Shown: piece by piece, positions 1-9,466 of the stretch | How positions within the stretch are numbered: position 1 is the stretch's first letter | Layout: every line of letters starts with the position of its first letter | Assembly: GCA_003427395.1 (NCBI GenBank) | Contig: BFEA01000061.1 | Span: forward strand, 3,408,205 to 3,433,467 | Direction of reading: 5' to 3' | Origin: Chara braunii | Lineage: Eukaryota > Streptophyta > Charophyceae > Charales > Characeae | Length of the DNA: 25,263 nt | Notes under the pieces: model-generated | Told to the model about the DNA's origin: nothing | Database searches by the model: none | What the model saw: the letters and a program-made list of their open reading frames with translations, nothing else | Program-made: the position numbers and the translations under genes

Positions 1-40
1 CATACAATTCCCCCTAAAGTATGCCCCCGCAGAGTTGGAA
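1..40 (+). other. Misjoined copy of 5393-5432 (assembly artefact)
   Basis: These 40 bases repeat 5393-5432 with one difference (T at 35, C at 5427). They abut a library adapter at 41. In a circularised mate-pair molecule the far end of the fragment is read just before the junction and the near end just after it. That is the order here: 5393-5432, adapter, then 79 onward. The implied fragment is about 5.35 kb. The bases are best treated as not native to this place. Confidence 0.88.
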
Positions 41-78
41 CTGTCTCTTATACACATCTAGATGTGTATAAGAGACAG
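41..78. other. Nextera mate-pair junction adapter (two Tn5 mosaic ends)
   Basis: CTGTCTCTTATACACATCT (41-59) is followed directly by its exact reverse complement (60-78). This 19-bp sequence is the Tn5 mosaic end used in tagmentation kits. The back-to-back arrangement is the circularisation junction of Nextera mate-pair libraries. A natural Tn5 insertion would have transposon DNA between the ends, and there is none. This is untrimmed adapter, not biology. Confidence 0.96.
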
Positions 79-1450
79 CCTGTAGTCCCTTCAGACACCT
101 GTATACCATCGAGCTTCAACCATTGAGCGTGCGGTTGTGGAAAAAGATCGGGAAATTTTGAGAGGGGTCTCAGCGGGATGGACGGGTCAATCTTGGTCCA
201 ATTGTGAAACTGAAGGCAGTAATCCCTTTCAATCTTTCCCTGGTCCCCTCCCTCCCCCCCTTTTCATTCCACTTTCCGCAATCCACCCCCCTTGTTCCCC
301 TCCCACCCAGATTAGGAAGTCAAGCTGACAATTGGCAGAAGTCAAACTTAAGAATTTACTGAAGAATGGCTTCCTGTCCCAGGCCAAACTCCGATTGCAG
401 CAATCCAGCTGGATGGGGCGATGCCTTTTTTTTTTTTTTTTGAAGTAACCAATTCAAGGGGTCCTTGTGTGTTTAACGACTGGTCAAAGATAGATACTTC
501 CCTCTTATGAAGCCATCATCATAGGGTTTTGCTGATCCCTTTCCACCTTCAGCCAGCAAATTGAAATTCCTTTGTAGATTTATGATTTTTCATGCTTTGG
601 ACAAACTGCATAATATTTGCCATACCTATTATTAGCTAGGTCTTGAATGCAAATATGGCAGCAAGAGAAGGTGTGGGATGAAGAGGCTACTGTCTTCACA
701 GGAATACAGCGTACGGTAAATATAGCTGTATTTGGGGCAACTTCGAGTCCAGATCATACAGCAATAATGACAGAACCTTGTATTGCAGTGAAGACAATAG
801 TGTAGTGACTTTGTCTGTAGTGACTTTTTTTCCGCAGTGTCTTTCGTAGTTTCAAAGGAATGGCTGCGGTCAGCCCCTCGCCACACCACTCCCGGAATGT
901 GCAAAATGAACTTCAAGTACTATGTATCTTCCACAAAAACAAAGCAAGATACAGTGTCACCCGCCAGAGGTCAAATTTGCCTTTTGGGGTAACTTCTGCC
1001 TTCTGCGCAGTCACCAAAACAGTTTGAAAATGCACTTCAGGCAATCCCGCGAACACAACACACTCCCAACTTGAAGTGACCGCACCGGACCAGAAACCTA
1101 GGTTGTATGCATTCAGCATTACAGGCCCTTTTGCCTCAACGCAAGTGCATTTTCTTCCTCAAACCCTGACTGCGCCGTAGTTTTCTCTTTCCTTTTTCAT
1201 ATCCCGGGAGTGGCGTCAATGCCCTAAATCCCTGGGGCTTGACCTAGGGCAATCAATGCTGTGATTCCCCGAATCTTCTGTATCGCATTCAATCATTTTC
1301 GATTCATTTGGGACGCTGGGCCTGTTTCTGAGCACAATGTCATGCTGCTTGCCATGAATAGATTGGAACATTCAAATTGAAAAAAGACAGAGAGAGACAA
1401 AAGGAAATCCAAAAGGCATCGACCATATTTTTCTTTTCTGTCTGCTACGG
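79..1450. other. Gene-free stretch, no recognisable content
   Basis: Short open frames on both strands lack recognisable domains and overlap each other. A T run sits near 426-441. I see no RNA gene, transposon end or repeat family here that I can support. Confidence 0.6.
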
Positions 1451-1654
1451 CTAGGTCTGGCGGTCTGCTGTCAAATCTTTCCAAGCCTTATGGACTTTTG
1501 TGGCAAGTACGTCAGCGATCTCGTTCTTAGCCCGAATATACCCAAAAGTGTTCTCTTTCCGTTTAAACCACCAGTACTTGGCCCAGCTATCGATGCCGAG
1601 CCTGGAATGCCCCTGCGCACCAATTTTTGTCGAAGTGCTGGGGTGCCGTTTCAA
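1451..1654 (-). pseudogene. Short unrecognised coding relic (WAxYWWFK peptide)
   Basis: A 67-codon minus-strand frame contains WAKYWWFKRKEN followed by a charged helical-looking stretch ending in VHKAWKDLTADRQT. The part spelling WAKYWWFK lies in one arm of an inverted repeat. The other arm, read on the plus strand near 1743-1769, encodes the very similar WAEYWWFK before a stop soon after. Preservation of a tryptophan-rich peptide in both arms suggests the repeat derives from coding DNA. I do not recognise the family. The final part is vaguely like a trihelix or Myb-type DNA-binding segment, but this is weak. No intact gene is present. Confidence 0.3.
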
Positions 1655-1776
1655 TTTTTTTTTGGCTGGCTCTTCCAGCCATTGTGGTCCGGTACCTTGA
1701 AGCCCTGAAGGCGCGGCGCGTTAACGGGGAAGCGCCGCGGTCGATGGCTGGGCCGAGTACTGGTGGTTTAAATGGG
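1559..1776. repeat. Inverted repeat, arms about 38 bp, spacer about 140 bp
   Basis: Arm 1559-1597 and the reverse complement of 1739-1776 match over nearly their whole length; the shared core is TTTAAACCACCAGTACT. The spacer holds smaller hairpins (GGCTGG/CCAGCC near 1670; GGCGC/GCGCC near 1710-1733). It could be a fold-back element or an inverted duplication of a gene fragment. I saw no terminal duplication. Confidence 0.6.
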
Positions 1777-1886
1777 CATCTGGCTCTCCCTGTTGTCACT
1801 AGTACAACTAGCCTCAGGCTGGCCGTTTTGAGAAGGGACCCAGTCCCATTGCATTTCTGAGCGACTTCACAATAATTGGTCTGCAC

Positions 1887-2344
1887 CCTCCATGGGCTAG
1901 GCGTGTCTGGCGTTCAAATATTTTTCTTTTTCTGCATCAGTGTTGTACGCGAGTACAAAACCCGCCTTGTACTTGGTTGTACTCCACCCACGAGCTTATT
2001 TTTCGTGGGTTTTTAAAGCACTAGTAACTTTCCCGCGTGGGAAAATAGGGAAAACTGGCAGTTTTCCCAAACTCCTGAATTTTTGGAGGTCGGGCCCGAC
2101 GACGACTGCCATTGATAAATCTGATCGGCGGCCGTCGTTTCGTTTCGGCCTCTGAAAAGGTCGGACGCCTACCCGAGGCCCGCTATGTGGGGGGCCTCAT
2201 AAAACCATGGGGGGAAAGCCCTCATAGTGTACTACACGGGGGGGGGGGGAAACATTGGACTTCTTTTTATTTATTTTTGAAATGAGGGCCGTTTGGCCTT
2301 TGAGCCCTGTCTTCCCCCGGCCCTGGCCTTTTGTGGACGCTGTT

Positions 2345-2347
<3 letters not shown>
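1887..2347. other. Gene-free stretch
   Basis: No coding frame with recognisable content. A run of ten or more G lies near 2238-2249. Several small palindromic G/C clusters are present around 2090-2190. Nothing else is supported. Confidence 0.5.

Positions 2348-2432
<85 letters not shown>
2348..2432. repeat. (AG)n microsatellite
   Basis: An uninterrupted AG dinucleotide array of about 85 bp. Open frames through it translate to repeated RE or SL dipeptides and are artefacts of the repeat. Arrays this long are common in eukaryotic, not bacterial, genomes. Confidence 0.97.
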
Positions 2433-2435
<3 letters not shown>

Positions 2436-2449
2436 CTGGTGGTCCCAGG

Positions 2450-2600
2450 AGCACGACACACCCTCATTTTGGCTGCACCTGGCCTGAAAGATCACATGTA
2501 TACATTCGTTATTTGAACACAAAAACAATGCACCCTGATAAGGAATGTATACAAGCGATCTTCGTGGCCTGGTGCAGCCAAAATGAGGATGCATTGTGTT
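2450..2600. repeat. Fold-back inverted repeat, possible MITE-like element
   Basis: The arm around 2462-2507 (with CCTCATTTTGGCTGCACC) pairs with the arm around 2542-2588 (with GGTGCAGCCAAAATGAGG), and weaker pairing extends outwards on both sides. The spacer is about 35 bp. The element lies immediately after the AG array, separated by only about 18 bp. Size and shape suit a small non-autonomous hairpin element, but no target-site duplication is evident. Confidence 0.65.
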
Positions 2601-3689
2601 AGGGGAAGGGCTCGCTGTGCGCACCCCTCCTCACACACGCGTTCAATGCCCATTCTGGTAGTCCTGTGATGAACTGTTTTCTGCAACCGCTCGATTTTCT
2701 GCGCAAGACTACTTCAGGGGTTGAATCGGGATGGCCTAGTGAATTGCATGGGTGCCCTTGCTTTCCTTGTTTTTCTTTCGGAATCAAGGCCGGGGTAATC
2801 TTGTGACGATTGGTAGCAGATCGCGCCTTATCGAGCGCGAAGGCTTACTGTGGACGTAGCTTCTTTCTTGTTCTGCTGTGGGAAATGGGAATTTTGGCGC
2901 GATCGTCGCGCGGGAAAATCTTCTTGAATTTTCGACTGATGTCGAGCCCCCGCGGGCTCTCGGAATTTGCTTCATTCAGAATTTCTTTTTGCAATTACGA
3001 TTTAGATTAGGAATTTGGGCACACCTCAGTTTCTGCTGCACAACGCTTTTTGCTTGCGCACACCTTTTTTTTTTTTTTTTAATGGGAACAAAGCTCCAAT
3101 CTATTTGCGGGGAGCAGCACGTGCTAGGAACCGGGCCCAGCGTCCCATATGAAAATTTACACAGTCGTTTGAAAGTTTGAGATACCGAGGCCATTACCCG
3201 GCTTTGGCTAAGAAAAAAATGAACTACTTAGACGAACATTAGTACGACAAACTTCAGAGATAGGCAAAGTTCAGACACGACTCAGGAACCCCCCATCAAT
3301 CCTCTGTACCTCACTCCAACAAGGCTTACTGCAGCAGAGCCACCATCTCCGCTGTTGCTGTACCCTATTTCCATCCTACGAGCTAGCCCCCTCACTAGTA
3401 GGACACTGGATATCCAACCATCTACTTCTCCCACTCACCTCTTTTTGAGTAAAAAATTGAGAAGACCTCCCCCTGCCAGCATTAATTGCCCCCGAATTCA
3501 GGGGATTAACTGAGCAGGGATGCCCCTTTTTTTATGTGAAGAAAATTTCATGAAGACGATACGGCAGTCAAAAAAATCCTACTCCCAAATCCATGCAATC
3601 AGTCAGATGGGGAACGAACAACGGTTCAACAACCCTTACCCGCTTTAATCCATCCCTCCTATTCACCCGCAAGAAAACCGAACCCCCTC
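2601..3689. other. Gene-free stretch
   Basis: No recognisable coding region, RNA gene or mobile element. It includes a T run at about 3066-3080 and becomes C-rich and pyrimidine-rich after about 3280. Confidence 0.5.
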
Positions 3690-4404
3690 GTTCAGTCCTC
3701 GTACCTGAAATGACTGATCTCAAGCCCCCTTAGCTAGGGTTACAAGGACCCGCTACATCCCCGGTACCGACCAGCCTGATACAGACGATAAGGAGTGCCT
3801 TCCACCCTCGACAACTCCCGAATAGCTGCCCGCCCCTTTAGGTGAGAGGGCTACAGCCTTAGCAACAGCTACGTCGAACGAGATAATGCTCATCAGCCCA
3901 ATCTCGCCCTCATGACCTACTAGTAGGGACACAACCCTCTCCCGGATGATCCCCACATATAGTTGTTTCAAACCCCATCAATAGAAAAGCCAGATTTTAA
4001 TTGAATAACACACAAAAAAAAGAGCAGAAAAGTCCAAACTAACACCACCACCTTGCTACCTTCCCCGCAACTGTTGAAGGATACCACAAGCCTCGTAATC
4101 AGTCCTCGATCCTACGCACAGCTAGTCTCATACCCTCCAATGCTAGGGTTACAGGGCACCACCATACCCCGGTACAGACCAGCCTAGAATAGACGGTAAG
4201 GAGTACCTTCCTCCCTCGGCAACTCCCATTAGCCGCACACCCTGAAAAAGGTGACAGGGATTAAACCCCGGCAACGACAACGTCGAAAGTGCTGGTTTTG
4301 TCTTCCTCCCTCGACATAACTCCTCAAGCCTCGCGCTCCCTTAGGTTACAGAGCAACGCTCCAGCACCGACATGCGTCGTCCCAGCCACATCCTTCTGAC
4401 CTAC
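3690..4404. repeat. C-rich degenerate direct repeats, offset about 409 bp
   Basis: A block starting TCAGTCCTCG at about 3691 and again at about 4099 continues through GCTAGGGTTACA (3733 and 4142), CCGGTAC.GACCAGCCT, GTAAGGAGT.CCTTCC and CTCGRCAACTCCC, ending with a CGTCGAA motif (about 3873 and 4281). A third, more diverged partial copy follows from about 4311 (CTCGACATAACTCC to CTGACCTACTA). It may be non-coding body of a larger element. Frames here have no recognisable product. Confidence 0.6.
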
Positions 4405-4522
4405 TAACGAAAACTCAAGCCCCCCCCTCCCCCAATCAAGCTTCTCACCCATGAAGTTCAACCCGTCTGCTCCCCCTAATCGTGTGTGACCATATGCCAT
4501 CCCATTAGCCCCCAAAATCATC

Positions 4523-4523
4523 N
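4523..4523. other. Ambiguous base (N) at a composition boundary
   Basis: A single N separates pyrimidine-rich sequence (3280-4522) from A-rich sequence (4524-5130). The change is abrupt, and the 3' side has ATCAAAGATT twice within about 25 bp. It may mark a contig join or a low-quality consensus base. Confidence 0.6.
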
Positions 4524-5130
4524 ATCAAAGATTAAGATCAAAGATTATCCGACAGGCTTCAAGAAACTTTGTTTAAGAACTCGAAAATTTTTTAGGCTTT
4601 GACAATCAGGACTCTTTAGATAGGGAAAAAAATCAAATATAATTCTGATAGAAGCAACAAAGAATCTCAATATCAAGAAATTCGAAATCCGAATGTAAAG
4701 TTTGAGAACTAAGCAAGAATAGGAATAAGAGAAATCCCTCAGAAAATAAATCAAGAATCAACAGAGGTTGGAAACATGAATTTAGCATCAAATTCGGGCG
4801 ATCAATCGAGGTGAAGATAGTATACGATTTAATAAGATTTGAAAAATTAAATAGGAAAACTAAATAGAGGATCAAATCTGATGTCCGAATGGACTTTCGA
4901 CTATGATTTCTAGAACCCACAGTTCAAGAAATCACTCAGAGGGTAAATCCGAAATACCAAGCAGAAAATCAAATTGACAAACAAATTAGAACTCACAGTT
5001 CAAGAAATCACTCAGACGGTAAATCAGGAAGTACCAAGTAAAAAACAAATCGACAATCAATTGTGTACGAGAAAAATCAAGTAAAAAACCAATCCAGGAT
5101 TTTATTAAGAAGATCACATATCAGAAAAAA
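4524..5130. repeat. A-rich block with 76-bp tandem duplication
   Basis: Copies at 4913-4988 and 4989-5064 share CACAGTTCAAGAAATCACTC and the following GGTAAATC and TACCAAG motifs, with a few substitutions. A more diverged relative (AAATCCCTCAGAAAATAAATC) occurs near 4734. Minus-strand frames are rich in F, I, L and S because of base composition, and I do not consider them genes. Confidence 0.7.
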
Positions 5131-5939
5131 AACAATAACAAAATTAGGTCATCACCTTCTACCCCCACAAAAAGAGAGGAGGGGAGGGGAAACTAACCTC
5201 TCATCCTGAGAAGGTTCCGGTGTCTATTCGAAGCTCAACTATAAATGAAGAACTTACAAAAAAACCGAGATTACTCCTCCTTAAAAAACAACCCTCTGTC
5301 CATACGCTGCCTCCGCCGGGAGGTGCCCCCTCACCTCGTCGGCCCTAGTTTCAGAACAGCCCTCTAAACGGTCATTCCTACTCCCTCGGCAGCATACAAT
5401 TCCCCCTAAAGTATGCCCCCGCAGAGCTGGAATTCCCCCTTTCCTCATGTCCCACCCCCTCCTAGTGAAACAACACTCTCTACCTCTCCTCTTGTTGAAT
5501 TCAACTTCCCTTGTCCACTCTCCCCAACCACCATGCGACCCGAAAATCAGCATGGCCCAGAGAAAAACAATCCTATAATACCACCCCTACCCTCTCAAGG
5601 ACAACACCTCCCACCTTGTGTAACCCTCGCAGGGAGGAGCTCCAATCCTGAGGAAATAACTCCGAACGATACTTGTGAGCCCAAACCCTACAAAACTCAA
5701 GTTGAACCTCAAATAGCCTTACACCCAAAAGCAGACTAAAACTAGATCATCATATGATCATCAAGAACTACGAGGTACCACAAGTATTAGATCGTCATCG
5801 TTTTGATAAACGTCAAGGATAACAACATGGAAAAACAAACAGGTAATACAAAGTCAAACGAGCTATCGAGGAAATAGCCAAAACTAGAAACCCTAAGAAT
5901 TTATGGGAATTTTAAGCAGTTCTTGAGATGACGGCGCTG
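5131..5939. other. Gene-free stretch containing the source of bases 1-40
   Basis: The plus-strand frame 5413-5739 (108 codons, P/S/T-rich) has no recognised domain and looks compositional. Bases 5393-5432 are the native copy of the misplaced left-edge sequence, so this region is the probable far end of a mate-pair insert. Confidence 0.5.
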
Positions 5940-6230
5940 AGAAGTTGCTGCGCGCCAAACTCCCATCACCTCGTGAAGTTGTCTTGAACTGCGTAAAATT
6001 GCCAACGCTCGAGGTAATCACGAGACGCTCCGCTCTCGTCGTCTTCCTACGTGGCACCCTCGGCCACGGCCGAGGAGGCCGGCCGTGGCCCCACGGCCTA
6101 GGCCGCGCGGCCGAGTCCGCGCGCGGCCGAGTTGTGTCCGGGTGGGGGGGCGCGCCGAGAAACCGCGCGCGCGCACCGCTTGCGCCGGTCGGCCGCTGCA
6201 GCCTTGAGTAGTAAAAAAAAAAATAAAAAA
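5940..6230 (+). repeat. GC-rich module ending in an A-rich tail, SINE-like in form
   Basis: Bases 6050-6200 are extremely GC-rich with nested palindromes (GGCCGTGGCCCCACGGCC; GGCCTAGGCC). The block ends GTCGGCCGCTGCAGCC, then an A-rich tail from 6212, then a G run. A similar order (GTCGGCCGCTGTCGGCC, A-rich tail, G run) occurs at 24917-24972 in the same orientation. A GC-rich head with an A tail suits a retroposed element. A GC-rich promoter is an alternative. No pol III A and B boxes were identified. Confidence 0.35.
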
Positions 6231-6368
6231 AATTGGGGGGGGGGTGTTATTTCCTGTTTTGGGGGGTCTCTAACCACCCCCCCCCCCCCCCCCAAAAACC
6301 CCACTTTTTAAGTTTGGGGGGGGGGGGTTTTTTGCAACCCCCGTTTTGGGAAAAAAAAAAAAAAAAAA

Positions 6369-6405
<37 letters not shown>

Positions 6406-6558
6406 AAAAGGGGGTTTTTTTTTGGTGGGGGGGGTGGGGGGGGGGTGGGGGCCGAGGAGGCTATTGTTGTGGGAGGGGGATTGAGGGTCGTGTGAGGGGG
6501 GGTTCAAGGCCCATGGGAAGGCCCTAAAAATTGGGGTGGGGGGGGGGGGGGCCTGTCA
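6204..6558. repeat. Extreme homopolymer tract (A, C and G runs)
   Basis: It includes C17 at 6277-6293, G12 at 6316-6327, A18 ending at 6368 and G36 at 6369-6404, then further G-rich sequence to about 6558. The C17-A5 stretch (6277-6298) and the G12-T6 stretch (6316-6333) are complementary and could form a hairpin. The plus strand could form G-quadruplexes. Run lengths in such tracts are unreliable in draft assemblies. Confidence 0.8.
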
Positions 6559-6708
6559 ATCGTTCTGACCCCCAAGCCAGCGTTTTCAACCCCAACCCGC
6601 CGTTTTGTCTCCCAATCCCCCACCCACCGTTTTCAGCCCCGACCGAACGTTTTGACCTCCAAATCACTGTTTTGACCCCCAAACCACGGTTTTGACCCCC
6701 AACCCCCC

Positions 6709-6795
6709 AACAAGCAACCAAACCACCCCGCCTAGTGATATTCACTATGTGTCGGGGCGGTTTTAAAAATTTTGGGGTTAGGGGTTGTCAACCGT
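6709..6795. repeat. Minisatellite linker, copy 1, with nested palindromes
   Basis: The linker holds AAACCACCCCG (6720-6730) facing CGGGGCGGTTT (6753-6763), an 11-bp stem with one mismatch. Inside it sits TAGTGATATTCACTA (6733-6747), a 6-bp stem with a 3-nt centre. It ends TTGGGGTTAGGGGTTGTCAA. Copy 2 lies at 7161-7246. Confidence 0.8.
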
Positions 6796-7160
6796 TCTGA
6801 CTCCCATGGCACCGTTTTGACCCCCAACCCTTCGTTTTGACCCCCAAACCCCCACCCACCGTTTTGAGCCCTGACCCACCCTTTTTACCCCCAACCAACC
6901 GTTTTGGCCCCCAACCCACCGTTTTGACCCCCAAACCACCGTTTTGATCCCCAACCCACCGTTTTGACAACCAACCCCCCACCCACCGTTTTGACCGCCG
7001 ACCCACTGTTTTGACCCCCAACCCACTGTGGGGACCCCCAACCCACCGTGTTGACCCCCAACCCCCCACCTACCGTGTTGACCCCCACCCCCCCACCTAC
7101 TGTGTTGTCCCCCGACCTATCGTTTTGACCCCCAAACCACCGTTTTGACCCCCAACCACC

Positions 7161-7246
7161 CGACAACCAAGCAAACCACCCTGCCTAGCAATATTCACGA
7201 TGTGTCGGGGTGGTTTTAAAAACTGTGGGGTTGGGGGTTGTCAACC
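7161..7246. repeat. Minisatellite linker, copy 2
   Basis: It aligns with 6709-6795 throughout. The outer stem is kept with different pairs (AAACCACCCTG facing CGGGGTGGTTT), while the inner palindrome has decayed (TAGCAATATTCACGA). The two copies set a higher-order period of about 450 bp. Confidence 0.8.
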
Positions 7247-7350
7247 TTTCTGACCTTATGCCACCGTTTTGACCCCCAACCCACCGTTTTGACGCCCAAC
7301 CCTCCGTTTTGACAACCAACCCCCCGCCCATCGTTTTGACCGCTGACCGG

Positions 7351-8310
7351 CTCACCTACCAGTTTTTGGCCAAGGGCGCTGGCTACCCCGCCCAGATTTT
7401 TGAACGTGGGACCCGGTCTAACCACAGTTTCAGGCTCTGGCTAACCTCACTGGATTGCATCCTCTGACTGCGGTAGGGTTTCAGGCTCAGCTGACTACGG
7501 AATTCGACACTCGCGTTGGGGACTTGTTGACCCCACCAGATTGCAACCTACTGCGGTAAGGCCCTCGCTGGCCCCGACAATCAACGCATCCTTAGGTTAG
7601 AGAAGAAAACCCCAGACACAGACAGTCAGGCAAGCATATCATAACCCACAAGCAAATTGCCCACGCCCCATAATAGAACAAACATCTCTCAAGAGATGTC
7701 CCGTCAGTTTCAAGAGGCACTGAACAATAACATGCTAACCAACACTAAGAGTTTGCAAGAGACCTCCCTTTAGTCACAAGCAAAAACTTAGTGCTAGCCC
7801 CAGAGAGGTCCCTTCCCTCAACAGGGATTTCTTTTTCCAAGAGACGTCCCGCTAGTCTCAAGGAAGTAATGAAACACTGATCTCAGAGAGGTCCCTTCCC
7901 TCATCTAAGTGAAGACAGACCCTTAACCAAGAAGCACGAAGTCCCTCTACTGACCACTTTCAGTCAAGTAAAGCTGAACTTCTTTATGCCTGCCTTCATC
8001 TAAATCTTCGGATGGACAACTTAGTCAGAGACACGAATTCCTCCTGCCGATAATTTTCAATTAGACAGAACTAAATTTCTTTATGCCCATCATGCTTTCT
8101 CTTTGTGATAAAAATAATACTGCTTATATCATTTGATGTGCCACAGCCATGAGTTTCTCAGATCTTGACACTGCGTCAATGCTCCCAGAACTGTACTCAC
8201 AGTTACTCCCCACTCTCAGGATTTGACACTCACGGAACGACTGCAGCGCTGCATCAAAGATATAGTCTCGTTAACTTAGTTGCTTGCTGAAATAGATAAT
8301 GAAATGACTT
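7351..8310. repeat. Degenerate direct-repeat region past the pol end
   Basis: Several local repeats are visible. CACTGGATTGCATCCTCTGACTGCGGTAGG (near 7448) recurs as CACCAGATTGCAACCTACTGCGGTAAGG (near 7532). AGAGAGGTCCCTTCCCTCA occurs near 7803 and 7885. CAAGAGATGTCCCGTCAG has relatives near 7758 and 7840. A block ending TTCTTTATGCC recurs 97 bp apart (about 7940-7990 and 8035-8087). This is where a downstream LTR should lie, but I found no match to 16551 onward. Confidence 0.5.
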
Positions 8311-8392
8311 GCTGAAAACTGAAATATTGAAACTGAGATGCTGAAACTAAAGTACTGAAATTGAAGTACTGAAATTGAAATGTTGAATTGAC
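8311..8392. repeat. 14-bp tandem repeat
   Basis: About six units near TACTGAAATTGAAG: 8311, 8325, 8339, 8353, 8367 and a partial unit at 8381. It lies about 90 bp beyond the end of the retroelement frame. Confidence 0.8.
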
Positions 8393-8482
8393 TATGCAAG
8401 AATGATAATTGTCTGCTGATAACTGAGCCTCACTGTCTCAGTGTCTTACTGTACTCTTTCTCAGTCCTCTATGACCGTTCTC

Positions 8483-9454
8483 TTACTTGGATGGTTGACT
8501 TCTCTTTCCTCTCTTTGGAGTCACTGTAGGGATCAAGTCAGGGTCTCTGAAGATGAACTTATGAAGTCTTGACCCTAGTACCATGTCATAAACCTTCGAT
8601 CCATCCATTTCTGATATGTCATAAACTTTCTCTTCTGCTTCACCTGTGATTCTGTAAGGACCAAGTCATCTAGACTCCAATCTCTTAGTCCATTGTGTCT
8701 CAAGGGAACTGTCAAACAGAAGGACAACATCTCCAATCTTTAATTTCTCTTTTCTTATATATCTCATCTTGTTCCATCTTTCTTGATCCAATAATCTGCT
8801 GGATTTCATTCTCTCTGCTGCATCCATCACTGTCTGATCGACTTCAGATATCTGATTCATTCTGATCTGAAGGAGTTCTGAAATAGAATAATCTCTGTCA
8901 CCTTCTTGACTTGACCATGTCTTGACAATACTTTCAATAGGCAATGTAGCATAACGGTCATACCACAGTGTAAAAGGTGCATAACCAGTAGTTCTCTTGA
9001 CTGTGATGTTATCAGCATATACAGCAGTTCTTAAAACCTTTGGCCAGTTACTGAGTTTCCCTTCACACCACTTGGCCAATGAAACTTTCAGAGTTTTGTG
9101 GTCTCTTTCCACAGGAGCATTCGCTTGAGGGTGGTAAGTGGTCACATACCGAATTCTGACATCCAATCTGAGTGTAATTTTTCTGACAACCTCATTTTTG
9201 AATTCTAATCCTCTGTCTGAGACAAATTCTCTGATAAAAGGATACCTGAGATAGACTTCCTCTATCCAATCAGCCACTTGTTCGGCTGTCTTCCTTTTCA
9301 GAGTTTTTGCCCCAACGTATCCAGAGAAACTATCTCTCATGTTTAGTATGTATCTCATCCCACCCTTGTCTGGAGGCATAGTGATGAGATCCAGATGAAC
9401 TCTACTACCTGGCTCTACCAGGATTGTACGAAATAGGGGCTCAATCATTCTCAT
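8483..9454 (-). pseudogene. Ty3/gypsy integrase core and C-terminal tail, one in-frame stop
   Basis: This part of pol inserts element cDNA into host DNA. Counting from the ATG at 9454, the catalytic triad is D22 (HLDLITMP), D80 (FVSDRGLEF) and E116 (NAPVERDHK). The 35-residue D80-E116 gap is the classic D,D-35-E spacing of retroviral-type integrases. A TGA at 8666-8668 interrupts the frame just before LGPYRITGE, a GPY/F-like module of Ty3/gypsy integrases; tryptophan is the usual residue at the stop. The frame then runs to a TAA at 8483-8485 with a basic tail. I see no chromodomain. The frame is shared with the upstream HHCC and RT/RNase H segments. The core may be intact, but the copy is interrupted and so called a pseudogene. 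Confidence 0.9.
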
Positions 9455-9466
9455 GGTAGACCTCTT

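Larger units (their letters stand above)
6559..7350. repeat. 20-bp minisatellite with higher-order structure
   Basis: The unit is close to CCGTTTTGACCCCCAACCCA and repeats with variants, interrupted by two conserved linkers (6709-6795, 7161-7246). Because 20 is not a multiple of three and the unit lacks stops in these frames, all minus-strand frames stay open and read as G/W/V/K/Q repeats of 20 residues. These are not genes. The minus strand is G-rich (GGGTTGGGGGTCAAAACGG). Confidence 0.92.

Noticed and set aside
41-78. Natural Tn5 insertion or transposon terminal repeats
   Set aside because: The two mosaic ends abut with nothing between them and join sequences 5.35 kb apart, as in a mate-pair adapter.
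2255-2624. RERE / SLSL repeat frames
   Set aside because: They run through the AG array and carry only repeat dipeptides plus the fold-back element.
6559-7425. Minus-strand frames reading as G/W/V/K/Q-rich repeat proteins
   Set aside because: All frames stay open because the 20-bp unit lacks stops; the 20-residue period equals three DNA units. This is minisatellite, not a coding repeat protein.
8501-8518. Polypurine tract (minus strand AGAGAGGAAAGAGAAG)
   Set aside because: It lies within the coding tail of pol, before the TAA at 8483, and no LTR edge follows. It may be only the codons of the basic tail.
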